A program made the translations under genes and the position numbers. A DNA stretch of 64,000 nt from Novosphingobium sp. PhB165 (GTDB taxonomy: Bacteria; Pseudomonadota; Alphaproteobacteria; Sphingomonadales; Sphingomonadaceae), in NCBI RefSeq assembly GCF_004341845.1, contig NZ_SLVB01000003.1, forward strand, positions 372,001 to 436,000, written 5' to 3'. The notes beneath the pieces were generated by a model. The model searched no databases and was not told the origin of the DNA. It worked only from the letters and a program-made list of their open reading frames with translations. The number at the start of each line of letters is the position of its first letter. Positions within the stretch are counted from its first letter, which is position 1. Of the stretch, positions 42,310 through 51,043 are shown in pieces.

Positions 42310-43635
42310 CTAGAGCGAATTGCGCTTCGCAATCCCGCCCAGCACCGAAGCACTCGGCTTGGGCGTGCGCGCGAACGTCTTGCGATCCACACTGCACAAG
42401 CCGAAACGCGGCTTGTAGCCGAAGATCCACTCGAAGTTGTCGAGCAGCGACCAGTGCATGTAACCGAGCACCGGCACGCCATCGTCCATGGCCTTCTTCA
42501 GACCCTCAAGCGCCGCCGGGATGAACCGCGCGCGAAGGCTGTCGTCCTCGGTGCCGACGCCATGTTCGGAGACGAGAACCGGAACCTTGGTCTCTCCATG
42601 AACATAACGCACCGCGCCTTCGAGCGAGGGCGCCCAGACTTCGGTGCCCGACCAGTTGCGGTCGCCGCCATCGGGCGGCGGCAAGCGCCCCTTGTCGTTC
42701 CACACGGCGCGCTCGTAATTCTGCACGCCGATGAAATCGTCTGCCTTGGCTACGTCCAGCCAGGCCCCGTAGAGTTCGGCGCGCACCTTGTCGCGCATCG
42801 AGTTCTTGCCCGCCGCCTGATCGTCCAGCACGGACAGCGTGAAGCCCACGGGCAGATCCCCGCGCACTGCCTTGATCGCCGCGCGAGCCGCCTTGTGCCC
42901 TGCCTGCAGGCCCTGTTCGAGCGCGGGAATGTCCTCGGCACCGGCGACATTGGCGCAGATGAACTTCTCGACGCCAAGGCGTTTGGCGGCCACGTCCAGC
43001 GTCTTGCGCTGCATGTCCCAGACCGGCGGCGGCAGCATGTTCTTGAGGATCAGCAGCAGGTTCGGCTCATTGAGCGTCATGGCCATGGCGATATCGGCGC
43101 CGATGGCGCGCGCCACCTTGTCGCAATAGCGCGCGAAAAGCTGCGGTGCTTCCGGGTTGGTCCAGCCGCCTTGCGCGCTGAACCAGCGCGGCGCGGTGAA
43201 GTGGTTGAACGTCACCAGCGGCGCCAACCCGCGCGCGTGGCACCCGGCGACAATGCCCTTGTAGTAATCGAGCATGGCCTGCGAAAACAGGCCCTTCTCC
43301 GGCTCGATCCGCGCCCATTCCACGCCGAAGCGGTAGGACGTGAGGCCCAGCGACTTCACGATGTCGAGGTCGGTCGCCCAGAGGCCGAAGCTGTTGCAGG
43401 CATCGCCCGAAGGTTCGGCGAAGATGGTCGGCTGCTGGTTCTCGATGAACCAAAGGTCGGAGGCGGTATTGTTGCCCTCGATCTGGTGTGGCGCAGTGGC
43501 GGCGCCCCACAGGAAGCCCTTGGGAAACGCCGGGTTCGGGCGCTTCGCGGCGGCGCGGGCCATCATCGGGGCGGCGGCGGCCATGGCACCGGCGGCGAGC
43601 AGGCTTCGGCGGTCGAGATTCGCAATCTTGGTCAT
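42310..43635 (-). CDS. Tat-exported GH1 family beta-glycosidase
   Basis: A 441-residue family-1 glycoside hydrolase. A twin-arginine signal is seen (LDRRSLLAAGAMAAAA, RR at 9-10, cleavage near ARA 28-30), so it acts in the periplasm, which is unusual for GH1. The acid/base Glu is E190 in MTLNEPN, and the nucleophile is probably E357 in VLVSEHGVG (TENG in most members). N-terminal FPKGFLWGAATAPHQIEG is canonical. Last gene of a nine-gene operon, 10 bases after the hydrolase. Likely removes glucose or another sugar from an aromatic or plant glycoside. Confidence 0.9.
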   Translation of the reverse strand: MTKIANLDRRSLLAAGAMAAAAPMMARAAAKRPNPAFPKGFLWGAATAPHQIEGNNTASDLWFIENQQPTIFAEPSGDACNSFGLWATDLDIVKSLGLTSYRFGVEWARIEPEKGLFSQAMLDYYKGIVAGCHARGLAPLVTFNHFTAPRWFSAQGGWTNPEAPQLFARYCDKVARAIGADIAMAMTLNEPNLLLILKNMLPPPVWDMQRKTLDVAAKRLGVEKFICANVAGAEDIPALEQGLQAGHKAARAAIKAVRGDLPVGFTLSVLDDQAAGKNSMRDKVRAELYGAWLDVAKADDFIGVQNYERAVWNDKGRLPPPDGGDRNWSGTEVWAPSLEGAVRYVHGETKVPVLVSEHGVGTEDDSLRARFIPAALEGLKKAMDDGVPVLGYMHWSLLDNFEWIFGYKPRFGLCSVDRKTFARTPKPSASVLGGIAKRNSL

Positions 43636-43645
43636 CGGATGCCCC

Positions 43646-44491
43646 TCAGGAATGATCGGCGAAGAAGGACAGCAGCTCGTCCGACAAGCGGTGGTCGGAT
43701 GTGCCGAGGTGCATGGCCATGGAGTAATGGTTGTGGCCGCTGGCATAGTGCGCGCGCGGCAAGTGGCCGTGGCGGCCGAGGCGGGCTTGAAGAAGGCTGG
43801 CCCATTCGGCCTGGAAGCGCGGGGGATCGAACTCGGCACAGGCCAGCAGCAGCGGCAGGCGCGTTTCCATCACGGCCGAGAGCGGCATGCGCAGGCCGTA
43901 ACAGTCCTGCGGGCCGTAATAGAGCATGTCGCGCTCGTCGAGCGGCGTGACCCCGTAGAGCCCGGACAGCAGCGCCGCCCCGCGCACGAGATCGGCGTGA
44001 TCCTCGCGCGCCTTGAAAAAGGCCGAGACGTGGACCGCGCCTGCCGAGGTGCCGAGCAGGAATATCCGGTCGGGATCGCCGCCGTGCCCGGCGACATGGG
44101 CACGCAGCCAGTCGACCGCGAGGCCCACGTCCTCCGCGCCGGAAGGCCACATGTGCTGCGGCGCGAGGCGGTAGTTCATCACCGCGCCGACCATGCCGTT
44201 CGCCGCTGCCCAGCGGCCGACATGGGCATTGGCCCATCCGCTTTCGCCGCCCTTGTCGCCGACAAGGAAGCCGCCGCCGTGGACGAACAGCGCCACCGGG
44301 CGCAAGTCTTCCGCGGCTCCCGAGCGATAGAGGTCCAGCCGGTTGCGCGCGTCGGGGCCATAGGCGCAGTCGAGCGCCACGAGCGGCAGCGATGCCGCAA
44401 TCGGGGCCTGTTCCGGCTCGTAAAGCGCGCGGACGGCGCCCACCACGTCGGGGCCGAGCCGGGTGCCGAACTGGCTGATGCTGTCGGTCAT
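43646..44491 (-). CDS. Alpha/beta hydrolase (esterase/lipase-like, HGGG type)
   Basis: A 281-residue cytoplasmic hydrolase. Seen: oxyanion motif HGGGF (71-75), nucleophile elbow GTSAGA with Ser149, and a late His in ASGHNHYSM. It resembles BD-FAE/HSL-type carboxylesterases or arylformamidases. The start overlaps the stop of the membrane-protein gene by four bases. In this operon it could cut an ester or a formyl/acyl group from the aromatic substrate. Confidence 0.85.
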   Translation of the reverse strand: MTDSISQFGTRLGPDVVGAVRALYEPEQAPIAASLPLVALDCAYGPDARNRLDLYRSGAAEDLRPVALFVHGGGFLVGDKGGESGWANAHVGRWAAANGMVGAVMNYRLAPQHMWPSGAEDVGLAVDWLRAHVAGHGGDPDRIFLLGTSAGAVHVSAFFKAREDHADLVRGAALLSGLYGVTPLDERDMLYYGPQDCYGLRMPLSAVMETRLPLLLACAEFDPPRFQAEWASLLQARLGRHGHLPRAHYASGHNHYSMAMHLGTSDHRLSDELLSFFADHS

Positions 44492-44970
44492 GCCGCGTGC
44501 TCCCTGAAGATAGTGCCGAACAGCCCGGTCAGGGCAAGCCGCGTGCATAGAAGGCCAAGCGCCGCGCCGTAAACGATCTTGAACGCGAGCGCAGGATGGC
44601 TGGAAACCGCATGCAGCGGCCCGAACAGCGCGAGAGCCGCCAGAAGCGCGGCACTGGCGAGCCCCAGCAGCACGCCCTTCGCCACGATCCGCCTAACGGC
44701 GCCGCCCGAGGGGCCAGAACCCAGTCCGAAGCAGCCCATCTTGCGCAGCTTCGCGCGAACCAACAGCGCGGGAACGAGCGAGGCCATGAGCGAAACCATC
44801 AACCCCTGCGGCAGGAAATCGAGCGCGAAGCGATCCGGCGCCGCGATCGTCAATTGCCGCTCCCCAAGCCCGAAGACCAAGGCGAAGAACGCCGCGCTCA
44901 GCACCGCGTTGATCGCCGCGCTGACCGCCTGTTCCTGCCGGAGCAGGCGGTCCATCGCGTGGGATGCCAT
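44488..44970 (-). CDS. Small four-helix membrane protein of unknown function
   Basis: A 160-residue protein I do not recognise. Four hydrophobic segments are visible (about 18-38, 52-72, 95-117, 125-150), with a basic loop RAKLRKMGCFGLGSGPSGGAV between the second and third. Its ATG overlaps the stop of the TonB receptor (TGATG), and its own stop overlaps the hydrolase start. The coupling suggests it works with the receptor or in inner-membrane passage of the substrate. No transporter family could be assigned. Confidence 0.6.
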   Translation of the reverse strand: MASHAMDRLLRQEQAVSAAINAVLSAAFFALVFGLGERQLTIAAPDRFALDFLPQGLMVSLMASLVPALLVRAKLRKMGCFGLGSGPSGGAVRRIVAKGVLLGLASAALLAALALFGPLHAVSSHPALAFKIVYGAALGLLCTRLALTGLFGTIFREHAA

Positions 44971-47258
44971 CAGAACTTGGCGTCGAGGCTGATGCCGACG
45001 TTGCGGTACGATTGCGGGCCGTAGATCGCGCCGATGTTGGCCTCGGGCACATTCGCGGCATTCACGCTCGTGTACGGGAAGTTGCTCTGCATCAGGCTCG
45101 GTTCGTGGACATTGAAGGCGTTCCGCACGAAGACGGCAACGGTGTAGCGGTCGTCCGCCGTCTTCACGCCGATGCGTCCGCCGACCATCCAGTGCGGCTT
45201 GAACGTCGTGTCATCCAGCGAGTTCTCCTCGTACCGGATGCGCGACTTCCAGACCGTGTCCACCGAGAGGAAGCCACCGAAACGCTCGCCCAGCGGAATG
45301 TCGTACTGGCCCGACAGGGTGAACTTGTAGCGCGGCGAATAGGCAAGCTGGCTGCCGCCGATATCGGTACCGTCGGTGCCGAGGTAGCTCTTGGGATAGG
45401 TCGCCTTGGCGTAGATGAAGCCGGTGTTGAGCGAGAGGTTGTGCGTCACGTTGCCGAAGAAGTTCAGCTCGGCGCCGCGCGTCTTCACGCCGTTCACGTT
45501 CTTCTGGACGCAGGAGATGATCGCATTGGCGTTCACCGTGCAGCCCTGCGCCTGGAAGTTGTCGATCTGCATGTAGAACAGGCTGGCATCCGCAACCCAG
45601 CCGCCGAACAGCGTGGATTTCAAGCCGAGTTCATAGGAAGTCGGGATTTCCGGGAGCACGACGTAGGGGCTGGTGCCGTCGCTCGGCACCGCGATCTGGC
45701 CGCCCTTGAAGCCGCGCGAGACGGTTGCATACGTCATCGTGGAGGACGTCAGGTCATACTGCGCGCCAAGGCGCCACGACCATTTCTTGGTATTGAGAAT
45801 GGCGCGATCGTTGATGGCTCCGGCCGTGTCGAACATGTCGAGGGAGAGGCGGTCGGTGGTATAGCGCACGCCGCCGATCAGGCGGAACTGGTCGGTGACA
45901 TGGCCCGTCGCCTGCCCGAAGAAGGCCAGGGATTCGTCGCGGATGGTAAGCGCTTCGGTGACGGCTGGCGGGGCGATCGGGATCACCAGGCCGGGGAACG
46001 GTTGCAGGGTAACCCGAACCGTTTCCGGATCGCGAGTCTGCTTCTGGTTCGAATAGAAGGCGCCCACCGTGTACTCGATCGGCTGGCCCGCCGCCGAACT
46101 GATGCGGAATTCCTGCGTGAACAGGCTGAGGTCACGATTGACGGGATCATTGTTGACGTGGAGCAGCAGCGGATCGGCGCGGAACACGTCCGAAGCGGCG
46201 CCATAGCCCGTCTCGTTCGACTTGCGGGCCGACGTGATCGAGGTCAGCGTGAAGGGATCGGCCTCGTAATCGACTTGCAGGGAACCGCCATAGTTCTCGG
46301 ACTTGCCGACGAAATGGTTATCCATGCAGTAATCGCGGTTGCCCGGCTTGGCCGTGACGCCGCAGGAGGCAAGGCGGTCCGTGATGCCCACATCGTCGGT
46401 GCCCGCTCCGCCAAGGAAAGTGCCGGGGCCGCTGGTCTTGACGAACGTGAAGAAGTCGCCGCCGTTCTCATAGCGGCTCTTCGCATAGTCGCCGATCAGG
46501 TTGACGGTGACGCGGTCGGTCGGCTCCCACAGCAGGCGGCCACGCACGCTGTAACGGTCGGTATCGTTGAGATCGCCCGTCGTCGCGTTACGGTTTACGC
46601 CCTGCCGCAAGTTGGCAACGCCCGACACGCGCAGCGCTGCGTTGGAGGCCAGCGGCACGTTGACGAGGCCCTGAACCACCTGATTGCCGAACTTCGAACC
46701 GGCGGTCCCCGCATCCGAAAGCTCGGTGCGCAGGCGCGCGGAGAAGCTGGTGAAATCGGGCTTGTTGGTGGTGATGTTGATGACGCCCGCCGAAGTCGTC
46801 AGGCCGAACAGCGTGCCCTGCGGGCCCTTCAGCACTTCGACGCGGGCGATGTCGAACAGGTCGGAAATGTTGGCATTGCCCTGGCTCACCTGATCGACGA
46901 CGACGCCGACCGAGGCGACCGCGCCGGGCGAGAACGTCATCGTGCCGATGCCGCGGATCGAGCCGCCGCCGCCGGTGTTCTGGCCGGGCGCGGACTGGAT
47001 TTCGAGGCTGGGCGCAATGCGGGCCAGATCGTTGACGGTGTTGACCTGCTGGCGCTCAAGCTGCGCGGCGCTGGCGACGGTGATCGAGATCGGAACCTCG
47101 GTCACTTTCTCGGCGCGGCGCTGGGCGGTGACGATGATCTCGCCGGTGTCAGAGGCCTGGGGCGCGGCGGCAGCGGCGGCCTCCTGCGCCATGGCAGGCG
47201 CGCCAAGCGCGCCAACAGCGATGCCAGAGAGCAGCAGGGCCTTGCGAATGGTGTTCAT
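44970..47258 (-). CDS. TonB-dependent receptor of the aromatic-glycoside operon
   Basis: A 762-residue outer-membrane beta-barrel importer. Signal peptide MNTIRKALLLSGIAVGALGA with cleavage near AMA-QE (about 25), a TonB box-like EIIVTAQRR (about 40-48), a plug domain (VPISITVASAAQLERQQVNTV; RIEVLKGPQGTLFG-type block) and a C-terminal barrel ending in LDAKF with terminal Phe. The set is typical of sphingomonad receptors that import aromatic or carbohydrate compounds. It sits 42 bases after the FAH gene within a catabolic operon, so its ligand is probably the operon's substrate rather than a siderophore. Confidence 0.93.
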   Translation of the reverse strand: MNTIRKALLLSGIAVGALGAPAMAQEAAAAAAPQASDTGEIIVTAQRRAEKVTEVPISITVASAAQLERQQVNTVNDLARIAPSLEIQSAPGQNTGGGGSIRGIGTMTFSPGAVASVGVVVDQVSQGNANISDLFDIARVEVLKGPQGTLFGLTTSAGVINITTNKPDFTSFSARLRTELSDAGTAGSKFGNQVVQGLVNVPLASNAALRVSGVANLRQGVNRNATTGDLNDTDRYSVRGRLLWEPTDRVTVNLIGDYAKSRYENGGDFFTFVKTSGPGTFLGGAGTDDVGITDRLASCGVTAKPGNRDYCMDNHFVGKSENYGGSLQVDYEADPFTLTSITSARKSNETGYGAASDVFRADPLLLHVNNDPVNRDLSLFTQEFRISSAAGQPIEYTVGAFYSNQKQTRDPETVRVTLQPFPGLVIPIAPPAVTEALTIRDESLAFFGQATGHVTDQFRLIGGVRYTTDRLSLDMFDTAGAINDRAILNTKKWSWRLGAQYDLTSSTMTYATVSRGFKGGQIAVPSDGTSPYVVLPEIPTSYELGLKSTLFGGWVADASLFYMQIDNFQAQGCTVNANAIISCVQKNVNGVKTRGAELNFFGNVTHNLSLNTGFIYAKATYPKSYLGTDGTDIGGSQLAYSPRYKFTLSGQYDIPLGERFGGFLSVDTVWKSRIRYEENSLDDTTFKPHWMVGGRIGVKTADDRYTVAVFVRNAFNVHEPSLMQSNFPYTSVNAANVPEANIGAIYGPQSYRNVGISLDAKF

Positions 47259-47300
47259 GATGATCCTCTCCCTTATGTTTCTTTTGTCGTGTGAACGCGG

Positions 47301-48134
47301 TCAGGCTTCGTCGATAACGGGGTTGGTGAGCGTGCCGATCACGCCGATGGACACTTCCACGGTGTCTCCGGCCTTGAGGTAAAGCGGGGGCTTGCGCTTG
47401 TCGCCGACACCGCCGGGGGTGCCGCTGGCGATCACGTCGCCCGCCTTCAGTTCGGTGAAGGTGGAGCAATAGGCGATGACCGTGGGGATATCCCAGATCA
47501 TGTCCGAGATCGGCTGATCCTGCACCAGTTCGCCGTTCACGCGGGTCTGCACGCGCTGCGCGGCAAGATTCTCGACGTCCGAAGCGACCACCATCGACGG
47601 GCCGAAGCCGCCGGTGCCGGGCCAGGTCTTGCCGGGGGTGAACTGGATGTTGTGGCGCTGCCAGTCGCGGATCGAACCATCGTTGAAGGGCGCGAACCCG
47701 GCGACGTGCTCCCATGCGTTCTCGGGCGCGATGCGGCGGCCGGGCTTGCCGATCACGACCGCCAGTTCGCCTTCGTAGTCGAAGCGCTCGCTTTCGGGCG
47801 GGCGGACGAGTGCCTCCCCATCCGCGATCAGGCTGTCGGCCCAGCGGGTGAAGATCGCCGGGTGTTCCTTCTGCTCGCGGCCGGTCTCGGCGACGTGGGT
47901 GGCGTAGTTGAGGCCGACGCAGAGGATCTTCTCGGGGTTCGGCACGACCGGCAGCAGCGTGACGGCGGCGCGGGCGAACTCGCCCGTCACGGCCAGCCCG
48001 GCGAGATCGCCGCCGAGCACGTCCTTCAGCCATGCGTCACCGCCGGGCGCGCCGAGATCGAGAACCTTGTCCCCCTCAAGGCGGCCGAAGCTCTTGCTGC
48101 CGTCGGGACGTTCGAAGCTGATGTAACGGTTCAT
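47301..48134 (-). CDS. Fumarylacetoacetate hydrolase family protein
   Basis: A 277-residue metal-dependent enzyme of the FAH/HpaG family, which cleaves, hydrates or isomerises ring-fission products. Seen: LCVGLNYATHVAETGR, metal ligands in FDYEGELAVVIGK (Glu-x-Glu type) and the later Asp region, and GDVIASGTPGGVGDKRKPPLYLKAGD. It fits the step after the extradiol dioxygenase encoded next to it: hydrolysis of an acylpyruvate or hydration/isomerisation of a dienoate. It lies 48 bases after the dioxygenase gene. Confidence 0.9.
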   Translation of the reverse strand: MNRYISFERPDGSKSFGRLEGDKVLDLGAPGGDAWLKDVLGGDLAGLAVTGEFARAAVTLLPVVPNPEKILCVGLNYATHVAETGREQKEHPAIFTRWADSLIADGEALVRPPESERFDYEGELAVVIGKPGRRIAPENAWEHVAGFAPFNDGSIRDWQRHNIQFTPGKTWPGTGGFGPSMVVASDVENLAAQRVQTRVNGELVQDQPISDMIWDIPTVIAYCSTFTELKAGDVIASGTPGGVGDKRKPPLYLKAGDTVEVSIGVIGTLTNPVIDEA

Positions 48135-48182
48135 GCGTAGTCTCCCCTGCCCCCCGCGATTGCGGCGGCGGCGGTCAAATGG

Positions 48183-49067
48183 TCAGAGCGGCGCGGCGTC
48201 CCAGTCGCGGCGGAAGCGGAAGCGTTCCTCGGCACGGCGCAGGCCGTCGAAATCCTTGTCCGAGATGCCCCACTGGTCGATGCGGTTCGGCGGCCAGGTC
48301 CAGTCTTCCGGCGCGCCCACCTTGTAATCCTCGGGCACTTTCTCGACGGCGGTCGAGAATTCGACCACCGGGCCGAACGGGGCGATGAAGTAGGCGTAGA
48401 CATTGGCGCCGGGGCCATGGCGGCCGGGGCCCCAGGCAGGCACCATCGCATGGTCGCGCAGGCGCCCGATGCCACGCATCACCGCGTCGATGTCCTCCAT
48501 CTCGAAAGCGACATGGTTGAGCGAGGCGAAACCGGCGCGGGCAAAAGCGGTCGAGTGATGGCTGTCGTTGCAGCGCACGAAGACCATGCCCTTGGTGCGG
48601 TCCGAGACGCGGAAGCCAAGGATGTCCTCCACCGCCTCTCCGCAGGCTTCGGCATCGGCGGCGTTGAACACGACGTGGGTGAGCTTCACCGGCAGGTCAC
48701 GGCCGGTGATCGGCTCTGCTTCGCTGGCGCCTACAAGGAAGCGCAGGATCGTGCCTTCGGGCAGTTCCACCAGCAGGCCCTGCCCGCCGCCGAGGTCTTC
48801 GCTGACGGTGGGACGCGCGGTCCAGCCTGCGGCGGCGATGCGCTGCTTCAGGGCTTCGAGTTCATCGGCGGTGCAGACGAACGTGGTCGAGCGGACGAAT
48901 TCGTCCTCCGCCTTCTCGAACGCGACGAGATAGGGGAACGGGCCGGAGCCGCGCAGGTAATGGGTGCCACCCTGAACCTCGGCTGCGGCCATGCCCCAGA
49001 TTTCGGTCATGAACGTGGCGGCGGCGGCCGGATCGGGCAGCGCCAGTTCGATGCTGCGCAGTTTCAT
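48183..49067 (-). CDS. Two-domain VOC extradiol dioxygenase
   Basis: A 294-residue vicinal-oxygen-chelate protein with an N-terminal non-catalytic repeat and a C-terminal metal domain. The 2-His-1-Glu triad of type I extradiol dioxygenases is intact: H131 (LTHVVFN), H185 (LNHVAFE) and E236 (PVVEFST), with spacing close to BphC-like enzymes. It should cleave a catechol made by the adjacent monooxygenase. Start ATG 49067 overlaps the stop of the GlcG-like gene. The C-terminal tail (PPNRIDQWGISDKDFDGLRRAE) is common in gentisate/catechol-type members of unknown substrate. Confidence 0.88.
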   Translation of the reverse strand: MKLRSIELALPDPAAAATFMTEIWGMAAAEVQGGTHYLRGSGPFPYLVAFEKAEDEFVRSTTFVCTADELEALKQRIAAAGWTARPTVSEDLGGGQGLLVELPEGTILRFLVGASEAEPITGRDLPVKLTHVVFNAADAEACGEAVEDILGFRVSDRTKGMVFVRCNDSHHSTAFARAGFASLNHVAFEMEDIDAVMRGIGRLRDHAMVPAWGPGRHGPGANVYAYFIAPFGPVVEFSTAVEKVPEDYKVGAPEDWTWPPNRIDQWGISDKDFDGLRRAEERFRFRRDWDAAPL

Positions 49068-49495
49068 GCTGCCTGCTCCTGAAGAAGGCCCGCTGCACGG
49101 AGACCGGCGCGGGCGCAGTCGGCATCGCACTCGCCGGTATCACCGCTGACGCCGACGGCGCCGATCAGAGTGCCGGCGGCATCGCGGATCACCACCCCCC
49201 CAGGGGAAAACGCGATGCGGCCGCCGACGACAGCGGTGACGCTTTGAAAGAAGACGGGATTACCCTTGGCACGCTCGGCCAGAACGGCGGTATCGGTGTC
49301 CATGCCCACCGCGCCCTGCGCCTTGGCTTTTGCGATATCGAAACGGAACAGGCTGGCCCCGTCCTCACGGGCGAAGGCCATCGGATGCGCGCCCGCGTCG
49401 AGCACGATCACCGCCAATTGCTTGGCATTGCGGGCACGCGCTTCGGCAAGCGTGCCGGTGACGATGGTCTGGGCCTGGGCCAGCGTGAGAGTCAT
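49064..49495 (-). CDS. GlcG/HbpS-like heme-binding family protein
   Basis: A 143-residue small alpha/beta protein of the GlcG/HbpS/PduO-C fold. Typical segments: LAVIVLDAGAHPMAFAREDGA, a central PVFFQSVTAVVGGRIAFSPGG and the C-terminal GAVGVSGDTGECDADCARAGL. These proteins often accompany catabolic oxidoreductases, but their role is unclear (cofactor binding or stabilisation). Start and stop both overlap neighbours by four bases, so it is tightly coupled to the monooxygenase and the dioxygenase. Confidence 0.8.
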   Translation of the reverse strand: MTLTLAQAQTIVTGTLAEARARNAKQLAVIVLDAGAHPMAFAREDGASLFRFDIAKAKAQGAVGMDTDTAVLAERAKGNPVFFQSVTAVVGGRIAFSPGGVVIRDAAGTLIGAVGVSGDTGECDADCARAGLRAAGLLQEQAA

Positions 49496-51015
49496 GCGGC
49501 AAGTTCCTGATGGCTGAAAAGCTGGGCCGCGCGGGCGGCGAGAAGATCCTCGGCGCTGTGCACGGCAGTACCGAAAACGTAGTGGTCGGGGCGAATGAGC
49601 ACGGCGTCGGCGTCGTGGGCATCGAGCCACGCCATGACCGCGCCGTTGTCCGGCAGAGTGCTGGCGGAAACGCGGGTCACGCCCTCGGCACTGCCGGCCA
49701 CGGCATCGTCGCGGACGAAGAGACGCCAGTCGCCGCCGGTCAGATCGTCGAGCTTGCGGCCGTCGAAGAGGATCGGCTGGATGAAGCGCACGCCTGCGCC
49801 GGAGGTCTTGGCGAGGACGACGCCCTCCGTGATCGCGGGGATCAGGTCGTGCGCGGTCTCGCCGGCTTTCTGGCGCGCTTCCTCGCGGATGCGGGCGTCG
49901 CGCAGGGCGGCCTCGGCAGGGTCGAGTTCGCAGATGTAGCGCCCAGCGGCAACGGCAGCGCCGATCACCGCGCGGACATGCGGATCGCGCTCGCGCTGGT
50001 AGGTGTCCAGCACCGAGGCGTCGGCGCCGTGGTTGGCCACCGCGTCCATCTTCCACGCCAGATTGGCGACATCGCGCAGGCCGTGGCACATGCCCTGCCC
50101 GAAGAACGGCGGCGTCTGGTGCGCGGCGTCTCCGGCAAGGAACACGTTGCCGACCTGCCACTGATGCGCGACGAGGCCGTGGAAACGATAGGTCGCCGCG
50201 CGCACGATCCGGTGCGGCACATCGGCCATCCACGCGCCCACGAGTTCGGCCACCTTCTCGGGCGCCATCATCGCGGTATCGTCCTCACCGGGAAGCAGCA
50301 TGAACTCCCAGCGGCGATGGTCGCGGCGGCCGGGAACCACGGTGGCGGGCCGCGAGGGATCGCACATCATCACCGACAGGCGCTGGAGATCGGCTCCTTC
50401 CGGCACTCCGGAGAGCGGCGGGAAGGCAACCGGCCCCTCCACTTCGGCATCGACGACGAGCCAGGGTTCCTCGAAATCGAGATCGTCCAGCACGACACCC
50501 AGCGCCTTGCGGACCGAACTGCGCGCGCCGTCGCAAGCGATCACCCAGCGCGCCTCGGCCACCTCAAGCTTGCCGCCGACGAAGTATTCGACGGCAACGC
50601 CGCGCTCGTCCTGCGTGAGGCCAACGACGCTGGCGCCCAGCTTCAATTCGACATTGGGCATCGCCGCGAAGCCGCCGCGCAGATGCGCTTCGAGTTCGGG
50701 CTGGTAGAAGAAATAGTCGTTCGCCCACCCGAACGGGCGCGGTTTGCCCACCGTGCCCATGTAGCGGATCACGCCGTGGTCGGCGCCGATATGCAGGTGC
50801 CCGTCGGTGGCGACCATGTCGCGTTCAAGGTCGTTCAGGACCGTCGTGGACTGGAACAGGCGCATCATCTCGTGATCGAGATGGACCGCGCGCGGCAGCG
50901 GATAGTGTTCCAGTTCCCGTTCGAGAACCAGCACGGTGAGCCCTTTCAGGCCGAGAAGGTTCGCGGCCAGCGCGCCCACAGGGCCGCAGCCTACGACAAC
51001 CACGTCGTACGACAT
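49492..51015 (-). CDS. FAD-dependent aromatic monooxygenase (MhpA/phenol hydroxylase type)
   Basis: A 507-residue class A flavoprotein hydroxylase that inserts oxygen into a phenolic ring. Seen: VVVVGCGPVGALAANLLG (residues 4-21), the DG motif in ACDGARSSVRKALG, and the FAD-ribityl motif LAGDAAHQTPPFFGQGM. A C-terminal thioredoxin-like domain follows (about 395-507). The closest known relatives appear to be 3-(3-hydroxyphenyl)propionate hydroxylase-like enzymes. It would make the diol that the VOC dioxygenase cleaves. It lies 28 bases after the amidohydrolase gene. Confidence 0.9.
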   Translation of the reverse strand: MSYDVVVVGCGPVGALAANLLGLKGLTVLVLERELEHYPLPRAVHLDHEMMRLFQSTTVLNDLERDMVATDGHLHIGADHGVIRYMGTVGKPRPFGWANDYFFYQPELEAHLRGGFAAMPNVELKLGASVVGLTQDERGVAVEYFVGGKLEVAEARWVIACDGARSSVRKALGVVLDDLDFEEPWLVVDAEVEGPVAFPPLSGVPEGADLQRLSVMMCDPSRPATVVPGRRDHRRWEFMLLPGEDDTAMMAPEKVAELVGAWMADVPHRIVRAATYRFHGLVAHQWQVGNVFLAGDAAHQTPPFFGQGMCHGLRDVANLAWKMDAVANHGADASVLDTYQRERDPHVRAVIGAAVAAGRYICELDPAEAALRDARIREEARQKAGETAHDLIPAITEGVVLAKTSGAGVRFIQPILFDGRKLDDLTGGDWRLFVRDDAVAGSAEGVTRVSASTLPDNGAVMAWLDAHDADAVLIRPDHYVFGTAVHSAEDLLAARAAQLFSHQELAA

Positions 51016-51043
51016 CTTGTAAGCCCCTAGATAGGCGTCGGCA

